A DNA stretch of 64,000 nucleotides from Sodaliphilus pleomorphus (lineage in GTDB: Bacteria; Bacteroidota; Bacteroidia; Bacteroidales; Muribaculaceae), in the NCBI RefSeq assembly GCF_009676955.1, contig NZ_CP045696.1, forward strand, positions 2,685,001 through 2,749,000. Reading direction: 5' to 3'. The notes under the pieces were generated by a model. The model had not been told where the DNA came from, made no database searches, and was given only the letters and a program-made list of their open reading frames with translations. The translations under genes were made by a program, and so were the position numbers. Positions 25,533 through 35,087 of this stretch are shown here, piece by piece; positions within the stretch are counted from its first letter, which is position 1; every line of letters starts with the position of its first letter.

Positions 25533-26255
25533 TCATCTCACGGTCACGTGGAAGCACCCTTGCCGGGTCTCAAAGATGGCATAGCACTTGCCGCGGGCCC
25601 TGAAGTCGTAGATGATTTCGGCGAGTATGTTTTTCAGACTTTCCTGCGAGATTTGGTAGCTGGGGTCCATGCAGTCAAATTTTGACCAGCTGATGTCGAA
25701 TGTCGTGCCATAGCGGTGGCATGATTGCGAGGTGGCGTTGCGGTTGCGTTGCTGCAACTGGGCCACCGAGTAGTCGGTGCGCAGCATGCTGGTCACCCTC
25801 AGACGATAGGCCTTGCCACCGCGTGCCACAATGGTGTCGGCGAAGGCTGTGGCTATCTGCTTGAGCAGGTTGGCAGCCTTGGGCACCAGGTAGGGGGCCG
25901 AGTCTTTCATCGTGGCCACATAGTAGAGCTTGCAGGTGTTCAGTTTCACGAGGGGGCGCTTCAAGTAAAAGGCCGAGCGCAAGTCGACGATGGGGTCGAT
26001 GCCATTGGCAACAGCAGCGCGCAGTTGCGTGTGGTTGCTGTCGTTGAAAATGTCCTTTAACCGCCCGTCGACGATTCGGCTCTTCATCTCGTGCACCGGG
26101 CCGCCTTTGGGCAGCTTGGGGGCTGCGGCAGTGTCGAGCGGGGTGTCGTCGCTGAGCACGTATTTCACTTGCCCGTCGTTGTCGGAGTGGGTGCATGACG
26201 ACACTGCGACGATGGCAGCGATGAGCATCAGCGATGTCAGCAAGAATTTCTGCAT
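25533..26255 (-). CDS. DUF5715 family lipoprotein (peptidase-like)
   Basis: 240 residues with a lipoprotein signal (MLIAAIVAVSSC). The C-terminal part carries LRVTSMLRTDYSVAQLQQRN, then SCHRYGTTFDISWSKFD and CFHVTVR, which resemble the His/Asp/His metal site of M15-type D,D-peptidases; this matches DUF5715 as I recall it. Probably a periplasmic, outer-membrane-anchored cell-wall protein; activity is inference. Between a nitroreductase-like gene (20-base gap) and a HAD gene. Confidence 0.8.
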   Translation of the reverse strand: MQKFLLTSLMLIAAIVAVSSCTHSDNDGQVKYVLSDDTPLDTAAAPKLPKGGPVHEMKSRIVDGRLKDIFNDSNHTQLRAAVANGIDPIVDLRSAFYLKRPLVKLNTCKLYYVATMKDSAPYLVPKAANLLKQIATAFADTIVARGGKAYRLRVTSMLRTDYSVAQLQQRNRNATSQSCHRYGTTFDISWSKFDCMDPSYQISQESLKNILAEIIYDFRARGKCYAIFETRQGCFHVTVR

Positions 26256-26275
26256 GACTTTGTCGATCAGTTAGT

Positions 26276-26878
26276 TTATTGACCCACCGTTTGCACGTAG
26301 AGTATCACTTGCTTGTCGTTGAGTTTCATGACCTTGGCCAGGCCCTCGCGGTCGCAGCCATAGCGCAGCACGGTCTTGAGGCCGGCCTGCGCGCAGTACA
26401 AGTAGATGTTTTGTGAGGCTGCCCCGGCAGCATAGTTCATAAACTCGGGCTTGTCGGTCTTGTTGCCGTCGCCCACAATCACGATGTTGACGGGGGCTGT
26501 GGCGGCAAAGCCTTGCTTGGCGGCCAGTGTGCGGTAGTCGCCGGTGGCCACTGTGGTGAGTGTGTTGCTTGCAGCGTCGTATTTTCCTATCTCGGTGGCA
26601 GTGACCACATAGAAGTCGAGCTCTTGGCGGTTCATCGCTGTGGCAATGGTGCGTTTGCCGTCGTGGGTGATGCCCCATGCGGCCCACAGCATGTTGCTCA
26701 AGTCTTGCCTCGACACGGCCTTGTCGGGAGCAATGTCGCGCTGGCTCTTGCGTGCTTTCATGACTTCCATGAGTGGCATGCCGCCAGCGACTTGCGGCTT
26801 GGGCAGCACTTGGGCTTCGCTCGTGGGGCTGCATGCGGCCAGTAGCGTTGCGGCCAGTAGAAGCTTGTAGATTTTCAT
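26276..26878 (-). CDS. Nitroreductase-family lipoprotein
   Basis: 200 residues with a lipoprotein signal (LLLAATLLAAC, cysteine 16). The body matches the nitroreductase/ThcOx-like fold: MEVMKARKSQRDI binds FMN phosphate, followed by LSNMLWAAWGITHDGKRTIATA and a helical APVNIVIVGDGNK to AAGAASQNIYL core. Exported or surface-anchored nitroreductases are common in Bacteroidales, where they may act on quinones or oxidised small molecules. Promoter element TATTTTTG at 26913-26906 (minus). Confidence 0.88.
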   Translation of the reverse strand: MKIYKLLLAATLLAACSPTSEAQVLPKPQVAGGMPLMEVMKARKSQRDIAPDKAVSRQDLSNMLWAAWGITHDGKRTIATAMNRQELDFYVVTATEIGKYDAASNTLTTVATGDYRTLAAKQGFAATAPVNIVIVGDGNKTDKPEFMNYAAGAASQNIYLYCAQAGLKTVLRYGCDREGLAKVMKLNDKQVILYVQTVGQ

Positions 26879-27085
26879 AACTTTGCTTTGTAACTTTTTG
26901 TCTTACAAAAATACAATGTTTTGGCTTATTTTCCCATCGTGTTAAACTATTTTAAGTAAATGGCTGCGCTTTTTGCCTGCCTTTTCAATTGCAGCTGGTG
27001 GTGCCCCCTTGGGCTTGGCAGCCGTGCTGCCGGCTGGCCCTGGAACGCCCACAACGGAGCAGCTGCCGAAAAATTGCCCGAAATG

Positions 27086-27116
27086 TTGGAATTTCGAAAT
27101 TTTTTTTATACCTTTG
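27086..27116 (+). promoter_or_regulatory. Promoter of the secreted-protein/cls/ispE unit
   Basis: TTG (27086-27088), 20-base spacer, TACCTTTG (27109-27116). The start codon is at 27125, so the leader is only a few bases. Confidence 0.65.
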
Positions 27117-27124
27117 TTGTTGCT

Positions 27125-27433
27125 ATGAAGAAGTTGTTGATACTATTGGTAGTGTGTGCCGCTGTAGGGGTGGCATCGCAGGCTTGGGCAGTGCCCGAGC
27201 CAGTGCCTGCCGTTGAAAATGTTGCGGGGGTGCCATCGGTCAAGGGTGGCGACGGCCGCATCTATTTCTATGCTGGCAGCAGCGATGCTGTGTTCAGTGT
27301 CTATTCTATCACTGGCCAGCTTGTGAGAACGGTGAAGGTGAATGCCGACACCCATGCCACAATCGACATTTCCAAGGGCTTCTACATCGTGCGCTACTAC
27401 AACGTGTGGTCGCGCAAGGTGGTCGTTAAGTGA
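27125..27433 (+). CDS. Small secreted protein with a T9SS-like C-terminal domain
   Basis: 102 residues from ATG 27125, which opens a signal peptide (KLLILLVVCAAVGVASQAWA); the frame is open further upstream but passes through the promoter. The rest, FSVYSITGQLVRTVKVNAD to GFYIVRYYNVWSRKVVVK, is like the Por/type IX secretion sorting domains that end in a basic KVVVK tail, but here it is almost the whole protein. Such stand-alone domains are frequent in Bacteroidales; function unknown. 19 bases before cls. Confidence 0.72.
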   Translation: MKKLLILLVVCAAVGVASQAWAVPEPVPAVENVAGVPSVKGGDGRIYFYAGSSDAVFSVYSITGQLVRTVKVNADTHATIDISKGFYIVRYYNVWSRKVVVK

Positions 27434-27452
27434 GCACCACCATGCTATAGTT

Positions 27453-28901
27453 ATGATTCTCGCCGAGTTGTTCCCTTATGCTCATGCGGTATTTGTCGTT
27501 TTCACGATAATTTACGTCTTGACCATATTGAGCACAATAGCCGTTGTCATCTCTGAAAACCGCAACCCTGTGAAATCGCTGGCGTGGGTTACCGTGCTCA
27601 TGCTGCTCCCCATACTGGGCCTTTTCCTCTATTTGTTTTTTGGCCGCAGCCTCAAGAGCGTGGTCATCATCTCTCGCAAAAATCGCCTGCGCTTGCGCAG
27701 CCAGGAGAAACTCGACACCATCGACCCCAGCCAACTCAGCCTGAGCGACAGCAGCAAGCAGATCATACGCCTGGTCAACTCCATCGCCGAGCCTCATTTT
27801 TTCCCGGGCAATCATGCCGACATTTTCACCGAGGGCAAGCAAAAGTATGACGCACTCAAGCGCGATTTGCTCTCGGCCAAGCAATACATCAATCTGCAAT
27901 ATTTCATCTTCTCGGCCGACGAGATAGGTCAGGAAATTGCCAATATTCTCATCCAGAAAGCGCACGAAGGCGTGAAAGTGCGGGTCATCTACGACCATGT
28001 GGGCTCCTGGAGCATTGCCTCTGCTTTTTTCAAGCACCTGCGCAAGGAAGGGGTCGAGGCCTATCCCTTCCTGCGGGTCACCTTCCCGCAGCTGGCCAAT
28101 CGCTTGAACTGGCGCAACCACCGCAAGGTGGTGGTGATCGATGGCAGAGTGGGCTACATAGGCGGCATGAACGTGGCCGACCGCTATGTCACGGGCGAGC
28201 ATGGCCGCCTGCCCTGGCGCGACACTCACCTCAGACTGGAGGGCGGCGTGGTCAAGGCCCTGCAATTCTCCTTTGCCGTCGACTGGAATTTCATGAAGCG
28301 CATGTTGCTCACGCAGCCCACGCAGAGCTATGTGGTGCACCCCGACGATGCCGACGGCATGCAGGTGCTCGACAGCGGGCCCACAGGCTTGTGGAACGGC
28401 ATGTCGCTTGTCTTTCTCAAGGCCATATCGCTGGCCAAAAACTGCATCTACATCCAGACGCCTTATTTCCTGCCCAACGACGGACAGCTCAAGGCCCTGC
28501 AGACGGCAGCCCTCGCGGGTGTCGACGTGCGCATCATGATACCTCGCACCCCCGACAGCAAGGTGTTGCGTTACAGCTCGTTCTCCTATGTGAAAGAATG
28601 CCTGCAAGCAGGCATCAAGATTTATTTTTACAACAACCGCATGTTGCACGCCAAGTGCGTGATCGTCGACGACGAGTTTGTGACCACGGGGTCGACCAAC
28701 TTCGACTACCGCAGTTTTGAGCACAACTTTGAGTGCAATGTGCTCGTCTACAGCAAGCCGTTCAATGCACGCATGAAGAAGATTTTCCTTCACGATGCCA
28801 AGTCGAGCTGCACGCGCATCATCATGTCGCACTGGAAGCGCCGCAAGTGGAGCCAGAAGGCCCTCGAGTCGCTCTCGCGGCTGCTCGGCCCCATTTTGTG
28901 A
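27453..28901 (+). CDS. cls: Cardiolipin synthase
   Basis: 482 residues; ATG 27453 chosen because it starts the hydrophobic N terminus. Membrane phospholipase-D-family enzyme condensing phosphatidylglycerol (or related) molecules into cardiolipin. Two N-terminal transmembrane segments (about residues 10-30 and 42-62) precede two HKD motifs, NHRKVVVIDGRVGYIGGMN and LHAKCVIVDDEFVTTGSTN. Co-oriented with ispE 17 bases downstream. Confidence 0.95.
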   Translation: MILAELFPYAHAVFVVFTIIYVLTILSTIAVVISENRNPVKSLAWVTVLMLLPILGLFLYLFFGRSLKSVVIISRKNRLRLRSQEKLDTIDPSQLSLSDSSKQIIRLVNSIAEPHFFPGNHADIFTEGKQKYDALKRDLLSAKQYINLQYFIFSADEIGQEIANILIQKAHEGVKVRVIYDHVGSWSIASAFFKHLRKEGVEAYPFLRVTFPQLANRLNWRNHRKVVVIDGRVGYIGGMNVADRYVTGEHGRLPWRDTHLRLEGGVVKALQFSFAVDWNFMKRMLLTQPTQSYVVHPDDADGMQVLDSGPTGLWNGMSLVFLKAISLAKNCIYIQTPYFLPNDGQLKALQTAALAGVDVRIMIPRTPDSKVLRYSSFSYVKECLQAGIKIYFYNNRMLHAKCVIVDDEFVTTGSTNFDYRSFEHNFECNVLVYSKPFNARMKKIFLHDAKSSCTRIIMSHWKRRKWSQKALESLSRLLGPIL

Positions 28902-28918
28902 ACATTCATTCTGCAATC

Positions 28919-29749
28919 ATGATAACATTTCCCAACGCCAAGATCAACTTAGGTCTCAACATTGTTGCCCGTCGCCCCGACGGTTACCACGACATCGAGA
29001 CGGTGTTCTACCCGGTGCCCTTGTGCGACGCTCTCGAGATTGTGCCGGCCAAGGGGGAGTGCACCACGCTCACGTGCTATGGCAACAAGGTGGATTGCCC
29101 GCCCGAGAGCAATCTTGTGATGAAGGCCTGCCGCCTCATGCAGCAGCATTGCAGCGAGGTGGGCCCGGTCGACATCTATCTGTACAAGCACATCCCCGAC
29201 GGGGCAGGCTTGGGCGGCGGCTCAAGCGATGCCGCCCATGTGCTCTTGATGCTCAACGCCATGTTTGCGCTTGGGTTGAGCAAGCAAGAACTGGCCTGCA
29301 TGGCCGCTGCCTTGGGGGCCGATTGTGCCTTTTTCATCTACAACCATCCCCTCATGGCCACAGGCATAGGCAATGTGTTCTCTCCAGCCCAGGTCAATCT
29401 CAAGGGCATGACGCTGTTGCTGGTGAAACCCGAGGTCTCGGTGTCGACTCGAGAGGCCTATGCGCGGGTCACGCCCGCACCTGCGCCCGAGGCGCTTGCC
29501 ACGATATTGAGCTTGCCAGTGTCGCAGTGGTGCAACCGGTTGAAAAACGACTTTGAACCCAGTGTATATGCCCAGTACCCGTCGTTGCGCAGCATCAAGT
29601 CGGCAATTGAGCAGGCCGGAGCGTTGTATAGCTGCATGAGCGGCAGTGGCTCGTCGATATTTGGCATTTTTGATAGTGCCATAATGGCAGAGCAAGCCGC
29701 CCGACAATTTGCCAATATAGCACATTTTGTCATTACGCTGCAAGCTTGA
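28919..29749 (+). CDS. ispE: 4-diphosphocytidyl-2-C-methyl-D-erythritol kinase
   Basis: GHMP kinase of the MEP isoprenoid pathway. 276 residues from ATG 28919 (MITFPNAKINLGLNIV). Motifs: PNAKINLGL, ATP loop PDGAGLGGGSSDAAH and the C-terminal SGSGSSIFGIF. Third gene of the small unit starting at 27125. The 258 bases between it and grpE are GC-rich repeats of GCCTG with no gene seen. Confidence 0.96.
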   Translation: MITFPNAKINLGLNIVARRPDGYHDIETVFYPVPLCDALEIVPAKGECTTLTCYGNKVDCPPESNLVMKACRLMQQHCSEVGPVDIYLYKHIPDGAGLGGGSSDAAHVLLMLNAMFALGLSKQELACMAAALGADCAFFIYNHPLMATGIGNVFSPAQVNLKGMTLLLVKPEVSVSTREAYARVTPAPAPEALATILSLPVSQWCNRLKNDFEPSVYAQYPSLRSIKSAIEQAGALYSCMSGSGSSIFGIFDSAIMAEQAARQFANIAHFVITLQA

Positions 29750-29945
29750 TTGCGCCACATGCGGCCATGAGTGCGTGCCTGCGGCCTGCCTGCCTGCCGC
29801 GCCTGCGCCCTGTGCGACAGGCCGTGCAATTGCCCCGTGCTGGGCGCCCTTGCCACGAGCCTGGTGCCGCGGCGTGTGGCAGCATTGCCGCCGTCTCGGT
29901 GCCGGTGTGCAATGCGTGTTTTGCCGTTGAGGAAGACGTTGGCGC

Positions 29946-29978
29946 GGTTTTTGATAAAAAACCAGCGGTTACTGGTTT
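29946..29978 (+). promoter_or_regulatory. Two overlapping inverted repeats upstream of grpE
   Basis: GGTTTTT (29946-29952) can pair with AAAAACC (29957-29963), while AAACCAG (29959-29965) can pair with CTGGTTT (29972-29978). They share bases 29959-29963 and are mutually exclusive. No standard promoter or CIRCE element was recognised in this stretch. Confidence 0.4.
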
Positions 29979-30007
29979 AAATAATGAAATAAAAAATTTT
30001 ACACAAT

Positions 30008-30619
30008 ATGAGCAAGAAAGAACAAAAACAACAGGAAACTGCCAAGGCCGACGACAAGCAGTTGCATGCCGAGGCTCAGGATGCCCAGGCCAGCACTGCC
30101 GGCACCGAGGCTGCCGACAAGCAACAGCCTGCCGAAGGCGGCGATGAGAAAAAACAAGAAACTCCTGAGGAGAAAATCAAGCGCCTGGAGGAAGAGTTGG
30201 ACCATGAGAAAAAAGAATACCTTTTCCTCATGGCCGAGTTTGACAACTACCGCAAGCGCACACTCAAGGAAAAGGGCGACCTCATCAGAAACGGAGGAGA
30301 GAAAGTCCTGGCCGAATTGCTCCCGGTGATCGACGACTTTGAACGTGCTATCGATGCAATCGACAAGACAAGCGACATCGACAGTCTGAAAGAGGGCGTC
30401 AACTTGATTTACAACAAGTTTGTAAAATACCTCGAGAAACAGCAAGTGAAGCCCATGGAGTCGACAGGAAAGGACTTCGACAGCGACATTCACGAGGCTG
30501 TGACCACCTTCCCCGCTCAAGACGAGAGCCAGAAGGGCAAGGTCATCGATACTGTGCTCAAGGGTTATACAATCAACGATAAAGTACTGCGTCACGCCAA
30601 GGTGGTTGTGGGTCAATAA
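30008..30619 (+). CDS. grpE: Nucleotide exchange factor GrpE
   Basis: 203 residues. Exchanges ADP on DnaK. A low-complexity acidic N terminus (~1-55) precedes a long coiled coil (EKIKRLEEELDHEKKEYLFL) and the beta domain with the GrpE signature. Cytoplasmic. First gene of a two-gene unit with dnaJ, 18 bases apart; dnaK is elsewhere. Confidence 0.97.
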   Translation: MSKKEQKQQETAKADDKQLHAEAQDAQASTAGTEAADKQQPAEGGDEKKQETPEEKIKRLEEELDHEKKEYLFLMAEFDNYRKRTLKEKGDLIRNGGEKVLAELLPVIDDFERAIDAIDKTSDIDSLKEGVNLIYNKFVKYLEKQQVKPMESTGKDFDSDIHEAVTTFPAQDESQKGKVIDTVLKGYTINDKVLRHAKVVVGQ

Positions 30620-30637
30620 TATTGTGTTTTTAGCATT

Positions 30638-31816
30638 ATGGCAGAGAAAAGAGATTATTATGAAGTTTTAGGTGTCGATCGCAATGTCACGGCCGATGAG
30701 CTCAAGAAAGCCTACCGCAAGATGGCTATCAAGTATCATCCCGACCGTCAGCAGGGCAAGACCGATGCCGAGAAGAAAGCTGCCGAGGAGAAGTTTAAGG
30801 AGGCAGCCGAGGCCTACGACGTGCTGTCCAATCCCGAGAAGCGGGCCCGCTATGACAAGTATGGCTTTGCAGGCGAGCAGGGAGCCGGCGGCTTCAGTGG
30901 TCAAGGCATGTCGATGGACGACATCTTCTCGCAATTTGGCGACATCTTTGGCGGCGGTGGCTTTGGCGACTTCTTTGGCGGCTTTGGCGGCGGCTCGCGC
31001 CACAGTGGCGGCGGGCGTCGCGTGCAACGTGGCACCGACTTGCGTGTGCGTGTGCGTGTCACGCTCAACGATGTGGCCCACGGTGTTGAGAAAAAACTGA
31101 AAATTCCGCGCATGGTGTCGTGCGAAGCATGCCACGGCACTGGCGCCAAAAACGGCACTGCGCTGCACACCTGCCCCACATGCGGCGGCTCGGGCGTGGA
31201 AGTGCGCGTGCAACGCACCATACTGGGACAGATGCAGACACAGAGCACCTGTCACACTTGTAACGGCAGCGGAAAGGTCATTCAGGAGCGCTGCCCCGAG
31301 TGCGGCGGTACCGGCTTGGTGCGCAAGGAGGACATCGTTACGGTCAACATCCCGGCCGGAGTGGGCGAGGGCATGACCCTCAAAATGAGCGGCAAGGGCA
31401 ATGAGGCTCCTGGCGGAGGCATCCCCGGCGACCTGCTCATCGTGATTGAAGAAGTGAGCGATCCGCAGCTGCAACGCGATGGTAACGACTTGATCTACAA
31501 CTTGATGCTCGACTTCCCAACGGCAGTGTTTGGCGGCAAGGTCGACGTGCCCACCATCAATGGCCACGCCCGTGTCACCATCCAGCCTGGCACTCAGCCT
31601 GGCAAGGTGCTGCGCTTGAGGGGCAAGGGGCTGCCTTCGCCCGACAGCTATGGCACAGGCGACGAGCTCATCAATGTCATGGTCTATGTGCCCGAGAACC
31701 TGTCCAGCACCGAGAAAAAGGCCATCGAGTCGCTCAAGGACTCGCCCAACGTGAAGCCCAGCGAGTCGACCAAGACCCGCATCTTCAGCCGTCTACGTCA
31801 CATCTTCGACAACTAA
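30638..31816 (+). CDS. dnaJ: Chaperone DnaJ
   Basis: 392 residues, full-length type I DnaJ. J domain with HPD (34-36), Gly/Phe-rich linker (~80-130), then the zinc domain with four CxxCxGxG repeats ([32 protein letters not shown]) and C-terminal substrate-binding domains. Stimulates the ATPase of DnaK. Confidence 0.98.
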   Translation: MAEKRDYYEVLGVDRNVTADELKKAYRKMAIKYHPDRQQGKTDAEKKAAEEKFKEAAEAYDVLSNPEKRARYDKYGFAGEQGAGGFSGQGMSMDDIFSQFGDIFGGGGFGDFFGGFGGGSRHSGGGRRVQRGTDLRVRVRVTLNDVAHGVEKKLKIPRMVSCEACHGTGAKNGTALHTCPTCGGSGVEVRVQRTILGQMQTQSTCHTCNGSGKVIQERCPECGGTGLVRKEDIVTVNIPAGVGEGMTLKMSGKGNEAPGGGIPGDLLIVIEEVSDPQLQRDGNDLIYNLMLDFPTAVFGGKVDVPTINGHARVTIQPGTQPGKVLRLRGKGLPSPDSYGTGDELINVMVYVPENLSSTEKKAIESLKDSPNVKPSESTKTRIFSRLRHIFDN

Positions 31817-31835
31817 ATATTGTCGGTCAGTATAT

Positions 31836-31892
31836 AAATTGCGATATTTTCACTAATTTTGCGCGCGAAAGTATCGCAATTTTTTTTTTTTT
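31836..31892 (+). terminator. Terminator of the grpE-dnaJ unit
   Basis: A long stem: AAATTGCGATA (31836-31846) with TATCGCAATTT (31872-31882), extended inward by TTTTC/GAAAG, followed by a run of 13 T ending at 31892. Confidence 0.85.
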
Positions 31893-31913
31893 GCGCTCCT
31901 GTCGGTATATTAT

Positions 31914-31930
31914 TATATATATATATATAT
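31914..31930. repeat. TA dinucleotide tract
   Basis: 17 bases of alternating TA immediately upstream of the porin gene start (31942). Such tracts can change length by slippage; here it lies in the leader or promoter region. Confidence 0.8.
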
Positions 31931-31941
31931 GAAATGATGAT

Positions 31942-33918
31942 ATGAGAATTCCCGCTGCCAAATACTTGTTTCTCGCCCTGTCGCTGTGTGTGGCCTTGAG
32001 CTCGCTTGCCAAGAAAAAGCAAGCGATAGCTCCGAGCTATTCGTGGTCGATAAGCGACCCGTTGGGTTTGAGGTATCCTGCCGTTATCGACACCGCCTAT
32101 GAAAACTACGGGTTGCGATTCATCCCCTCGCTGCGCAGCAAGGCCTGGTCTACCACAGGAAATTACGGCGCCCAGGGGCAGGACATGATATTTTTCAATC
32201 GTCCTGCCACGAGCGACTTCTTCTTTGAGGACGGCCTGGCCACTTGGCTCCCCTCGGTGGCTACTCAGCGATTTTTCAACACGCGCATTCCCATGACCGT
32301 GTTGGGGCACGCCACTGGCGGCAACAAGTATAGCAACCAGGACTGCACCCAAGTGCTCTTCAGCGGCAATGTCGACAAGCGCATCGAGGTGGGCGGCGCT
32401 GTCGACTACATCTACAGCAAGGGATCCTACGATTACCAGGCCGCAAAAAATTTCAGGTGGAGCGCTTTTGGATCCTATATAGGCGACCGCTACGAGATGC
32501 AGGCCTTCATAAACAGTTACAGCAGTTCCAACAAGGAGTCGGGCGGCATCACCAACGACCTCTATATCATCGACCCGGCACAGGTGCAGGGCGGTGAGAG
32601 CAAGGTCGATCCCAAAGATATACCCACACGGCTCACCGAGGCACAAAACAACCTCAATGGCACCGAGTTTTACATGAACCACCGCTACAAGGTGGGTTTC
32701 TACCGCTACGAGCGCGACTCGGTGACCGACACCATCAAGGGCAAGACCTATGTGCCTGTCACCAGCTTTATATGGACACTCGACTACAAGCACAACAAGC
32801 ACAAGTTTATCAACGCCTCGGCCACGCAAGACACAGCCTATTTCGACCACACCTATCTGGGCTACGGCGGCACCCGTGAGAATCAACTCTACACCAAGTT
32901 GCGCAACACGGTGGGCATCTCGATGCTTGAGGGCTTCAACAAGTACGCCAAGTTTGGCTTTGCCGTCTATGCCACCCACGAGCTGCGGCGTTACACCCAG
33001 GTTACCGACAGCGTGACAGGCAGGGTGGCTGCCTGGCCCACGGCCGACTCGCTCACCGTGGCCTGCCCGCACAAGCACACCGAGAGCGACTTCACCATAG
33101 GCGGCCAGCTCACCAAGCAGCACGGCAGCATTCTCACCTACGGTGCCACTGCCGAGTTTGGCATTGCCGGCCCTCATGTGGGCGACATCGATGTCACGGG
33201 CGACGTGGCCACCCGTTTCAGGCTGCTCAAGGACACCGTCACTATCAAGGGATACGGATATTTCAAGAACAAAAAGGCGCCCTATCTGCTTGAGCACTTT
33301 GTGTCCAATCACTTTGCTTGGGACAACAACTTCGACAAGATCACCCGCTTGCGCCTGGGCGGTGTGCTCGATGTTCCTTTCTCGGGCAGCAATGTCGATG
33401 TGGGCTATGAGACGTTGAAAAACTACGTCTACTTCGGCAGCGACGGCACTCCGGCACAGTGTGGGTCGCCCATTCATGTGCTCAATGCAACCCTTAAGCA
33501 AAATTTCGCTTTCAAGGCGTTGCATTGGGAAAATGACCTCACCTTCCAGACGTCGAGCAACTCCCAAGTGTTGCCCTTGCCCAAGTTCTCGGTCTACAGC
33601 AACGTCTATGTCAAGTTCACCATAGCCAGGGTGCTCCATTGCCAGCTTGGCGTCGATGGCAACTACTACACCCGTTATTACGCACCAGCCTACAATCCTG
33701 CCACGATGACTTTCCACAACCAGAATGAGGTGAAGTGCGGCAATTTCGCCTTCATGAACGCCTATGCCAACTTCCGCATGAAACAGGCCCGCTTCTTTGT
33801 GATGTACAGCCATGTCAACAAGGGCATTTTTGGCGGCAACAACTACTTCAACACGCCCCACTATCCGTTGAATCCTGGCCGTTTCCAGCTCGGCGTGATT
33901 GTGGATTTCATCAATTAG
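31942..33918 (+). CDS. Putative porin (Porin_10-like outer-membrane protein)
   Basis: 658 residues with a signal peptide (LFLALSLCVALSSLA). The mature protein is an outer-membrane beta-barrel: alternating hydrophobic strands, many aromatic belts (FRWSAFGSYIGDRYEMQAF) and a terminal aromatic strand GRFQLGVIVDFIN. The opening SWSISDPLGLRYPAVIDTAY resembles the family annotated as putative porin in Bacteroidales. Substrate unknown. It may be expressed from the AT-rich segment containing the TA tract. Confidence 0.82.
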   Translation: MRIPAAKYLFLALSLCVALSSLAKKKQAIAPSYSWSISDPLGLRYPAVIDTAYENYGLRFIPSLRSKAWSTTGNYGAQGQDMIFFNRPATSDFFFEDGLATWLPSVATQRFFNTRIPMTVLGHATGGNKYSNQDCTQVLFSGNVDKRIEVGGAVDYIYSKGSYDYQAAKNFRWSAFGSYIGDRYEMQAFINSYSSSNKESGGITNDLYIIDPAQVQGGESKVDPKDIPTRLTEAQNNLNGTEFYMNHRYKVGFYRYERDSVTDTIKGKTYVPVTSFIWTLDYKHNKHKFINASATQDTAYFDHTYLGYGGTRENQLYTKLRNTVGISMLEGFNKYAKFGFAVYATHELRRYTQVTDSVTGRVAAWPTADSLTVACPHKHTESDFTIGGQLTKQHGSILTYGATAEFGIAGPHVGDIDVTGDVATRFRLLKDTVTIKGYGYFKNKKAPYLLEHFVSNHFAWDNNFDKITRLRLGGVLDVPFSGSNVDVGYETLKNYVYFGSDGTPAQCGSPIHVLNATLKQNFAFKALHWENDLTFQTSSNSQVLPLPKFSVYSNVYVKFTIARVLHCQLGVDGNYYTRYYAPAYNPATMTFHNQNEVKCGNFAFMNAYANFRMKQARFFVMYSHVNKGIFGGNNYFNTPHYPLNPGRFQLGVIVDFIN

Positions 33919-33937
33919 CACGCAAGTTTTGACTTCT

Positions 33938-34321
33938 ATGAATATGAAATCGTTTATAGGCATTGGTGTTTTTCTCGCGCTCCTGAGCTGTGCATCGTGC
34001 ACGGCCGACAGGCACGACCGTGCAGCCCAGACCGGTCGCCCGGCCTCGAGCCCCACACGCGTTGTCACGGTCGGCGGCACTGTCACGTCGCAGGACTTCT
34101 GTAGCCAGCTCAAGCACGACGGCGCGCTCGACGCCGCCATCGACAAGCAGGGCTATGTCGTCTACACCATCGACTCCAAGATGGACCAGGTGAGGCCTGG
34201 CGATGCCGCCCGGCTGGCCAGGACGGTGCTCGACAAGGCCGAGGCCTCGGGTGTGAAGGTGGCGGGTTGCCGCGTGGTCGACGAGTTCACAGGGCAGGTC
34301 GTGGCCCAGTGCGCCCCATGA
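33938..34321 (+). CDS. Hypothetical lipoprotein
   Basis: 127 residues from ATG 33938, with a lipoprotein-like signal (SFIGIGVFLALLSCASC) and a Thr/Arg/Ala-rich linker. No known family recognised; C-terminal segment LARTVLDKAEASGVKVAGCR looks like a short helical domain. 19 bases after the porin gene, so probably co-transcribed with it. Confidence 0.6.
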   Translation: MNMKSFIGIGVFLALLSCASCTADRHDRAAQTGRPASSPTRVVTVGGTVTSQDFCSQLKHDGALDAAIDKQGYVVYTIDSKMDQVRPGDAARLARTVLDKAEASGVKVAGCRVVDEFTGQVVAQCAP

Positions 34322-34425
34322 CGGCAAGCAACTTTGTCCTGTGGTGCCACATTTTGGCACGAGTTTTGTTGCAGTGATGGTGGAAAATGAATAGCAATTT
34401 GTGGATAATTAATTAACCTGTAGCT

Positions 34426-34455
34426 TTTGTGATAGGGAAATAATTGTTATATTTG
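34426..34455 (+). promoter_or_regulatory. Promoter of the nuo cluster
   Basis: TTTG (34426-34429), 18-base spacer, TATATTTG (34448-34455). It leaves a leader of about 260 bases before nuoA, in which I find no convincing gene, only a possible 52-codon frame from ATG 34540. Confidence 0.6.
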
Positions 34456-34718
34456 CAACGCAAAATTGTTTCGTTACGGCACGTTTGCTCAATATTTCGG
34501 GCAAGTGTTTGGTAACGACTGTGTTGCGTTTAATAAACATGACAACTACTCAGGCAGCTTTCAATATCATCTCGTCGCGTCGCGTTCCGTGCCGCGGTGT
34601 GGGGTGCATTGTGTCGAGAGGGGTGCATGTTGCGTGTGGGTCAAGGTCGCCACTTGGTGAGCTTGATTCATTTTTTTTGTTTTATAGAGAAATTTAAACA
34701 AGAATATAAATTAAATTT

Positions 34719-35087
34719 ATGGTTTTAATCGGTATTCAAAGTACAACCTTGGCGGTTACTGCTGTGCTCACTGGCGCTGTGCTGGTGGCTGCGGCGCTAA
34801 TCATCGCTTATCTCATCGCGCCTCGCTCCTATACCGAGCAGAAAGGCGAGCCCTATGAGTGCGGTATCCCGACCCGTGGCGACAACCAGGCCCAGTTTCA
34901 TGTGGGCTATTACTTGTTTGCCATTCTGTTCCTCATGTTTGACGTCGAGACCGTGTTTTTGTTCCCCTGGGCAGTGATATGCAAGGAGCTCAAGAGCTCG
35001 GCACTGCTTGCAGTGGGCACTTTCTTAGTGATTTTAGTTTTAGGCCTGGCTTATGCCTGGAAGAAAGGAGCTTTGCGATGGAAATAA
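34719..35087 (+). CDS. nuoA: Complex I subunit NuoA
   Basis: 122 residues, three transmembrane helices, small membrane-arm subunit of the quinone-reducing complex. Signature [20 protein letters not shown] and the [12 protein letters not shown] helix are diagnostic. Its last bases overlap nuoB by 10. Confidence 0.95.
   Translation: MVLIGIQSTTLAVTAVLTGAVLVAAALIIAYLIAPRSYTEQKGEPYECGIPTRGDNQAQFHVGYYLFAILFLMFDVETVFLFPWAVICKELKSSALLAVGTFLVILVLGLAYAWKKGALRWK

Noticed and set aside
27426..28916. 496-codon minus-strand frame opposite cls
   Set aside because: Shadow frame; HKD motifs on the plus strand establish the real gene.
31813..34146. 777-codon minus-strand frame opposite the porin gene
   Set aside because: Shadow of the porin and small lipoprotein; repetitive low-complexity translation without a family.
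34485..34697. Frame in the nuoA leader
   Set aside because: Weak coding character and no family; mentioned only as a possible leader peptide.
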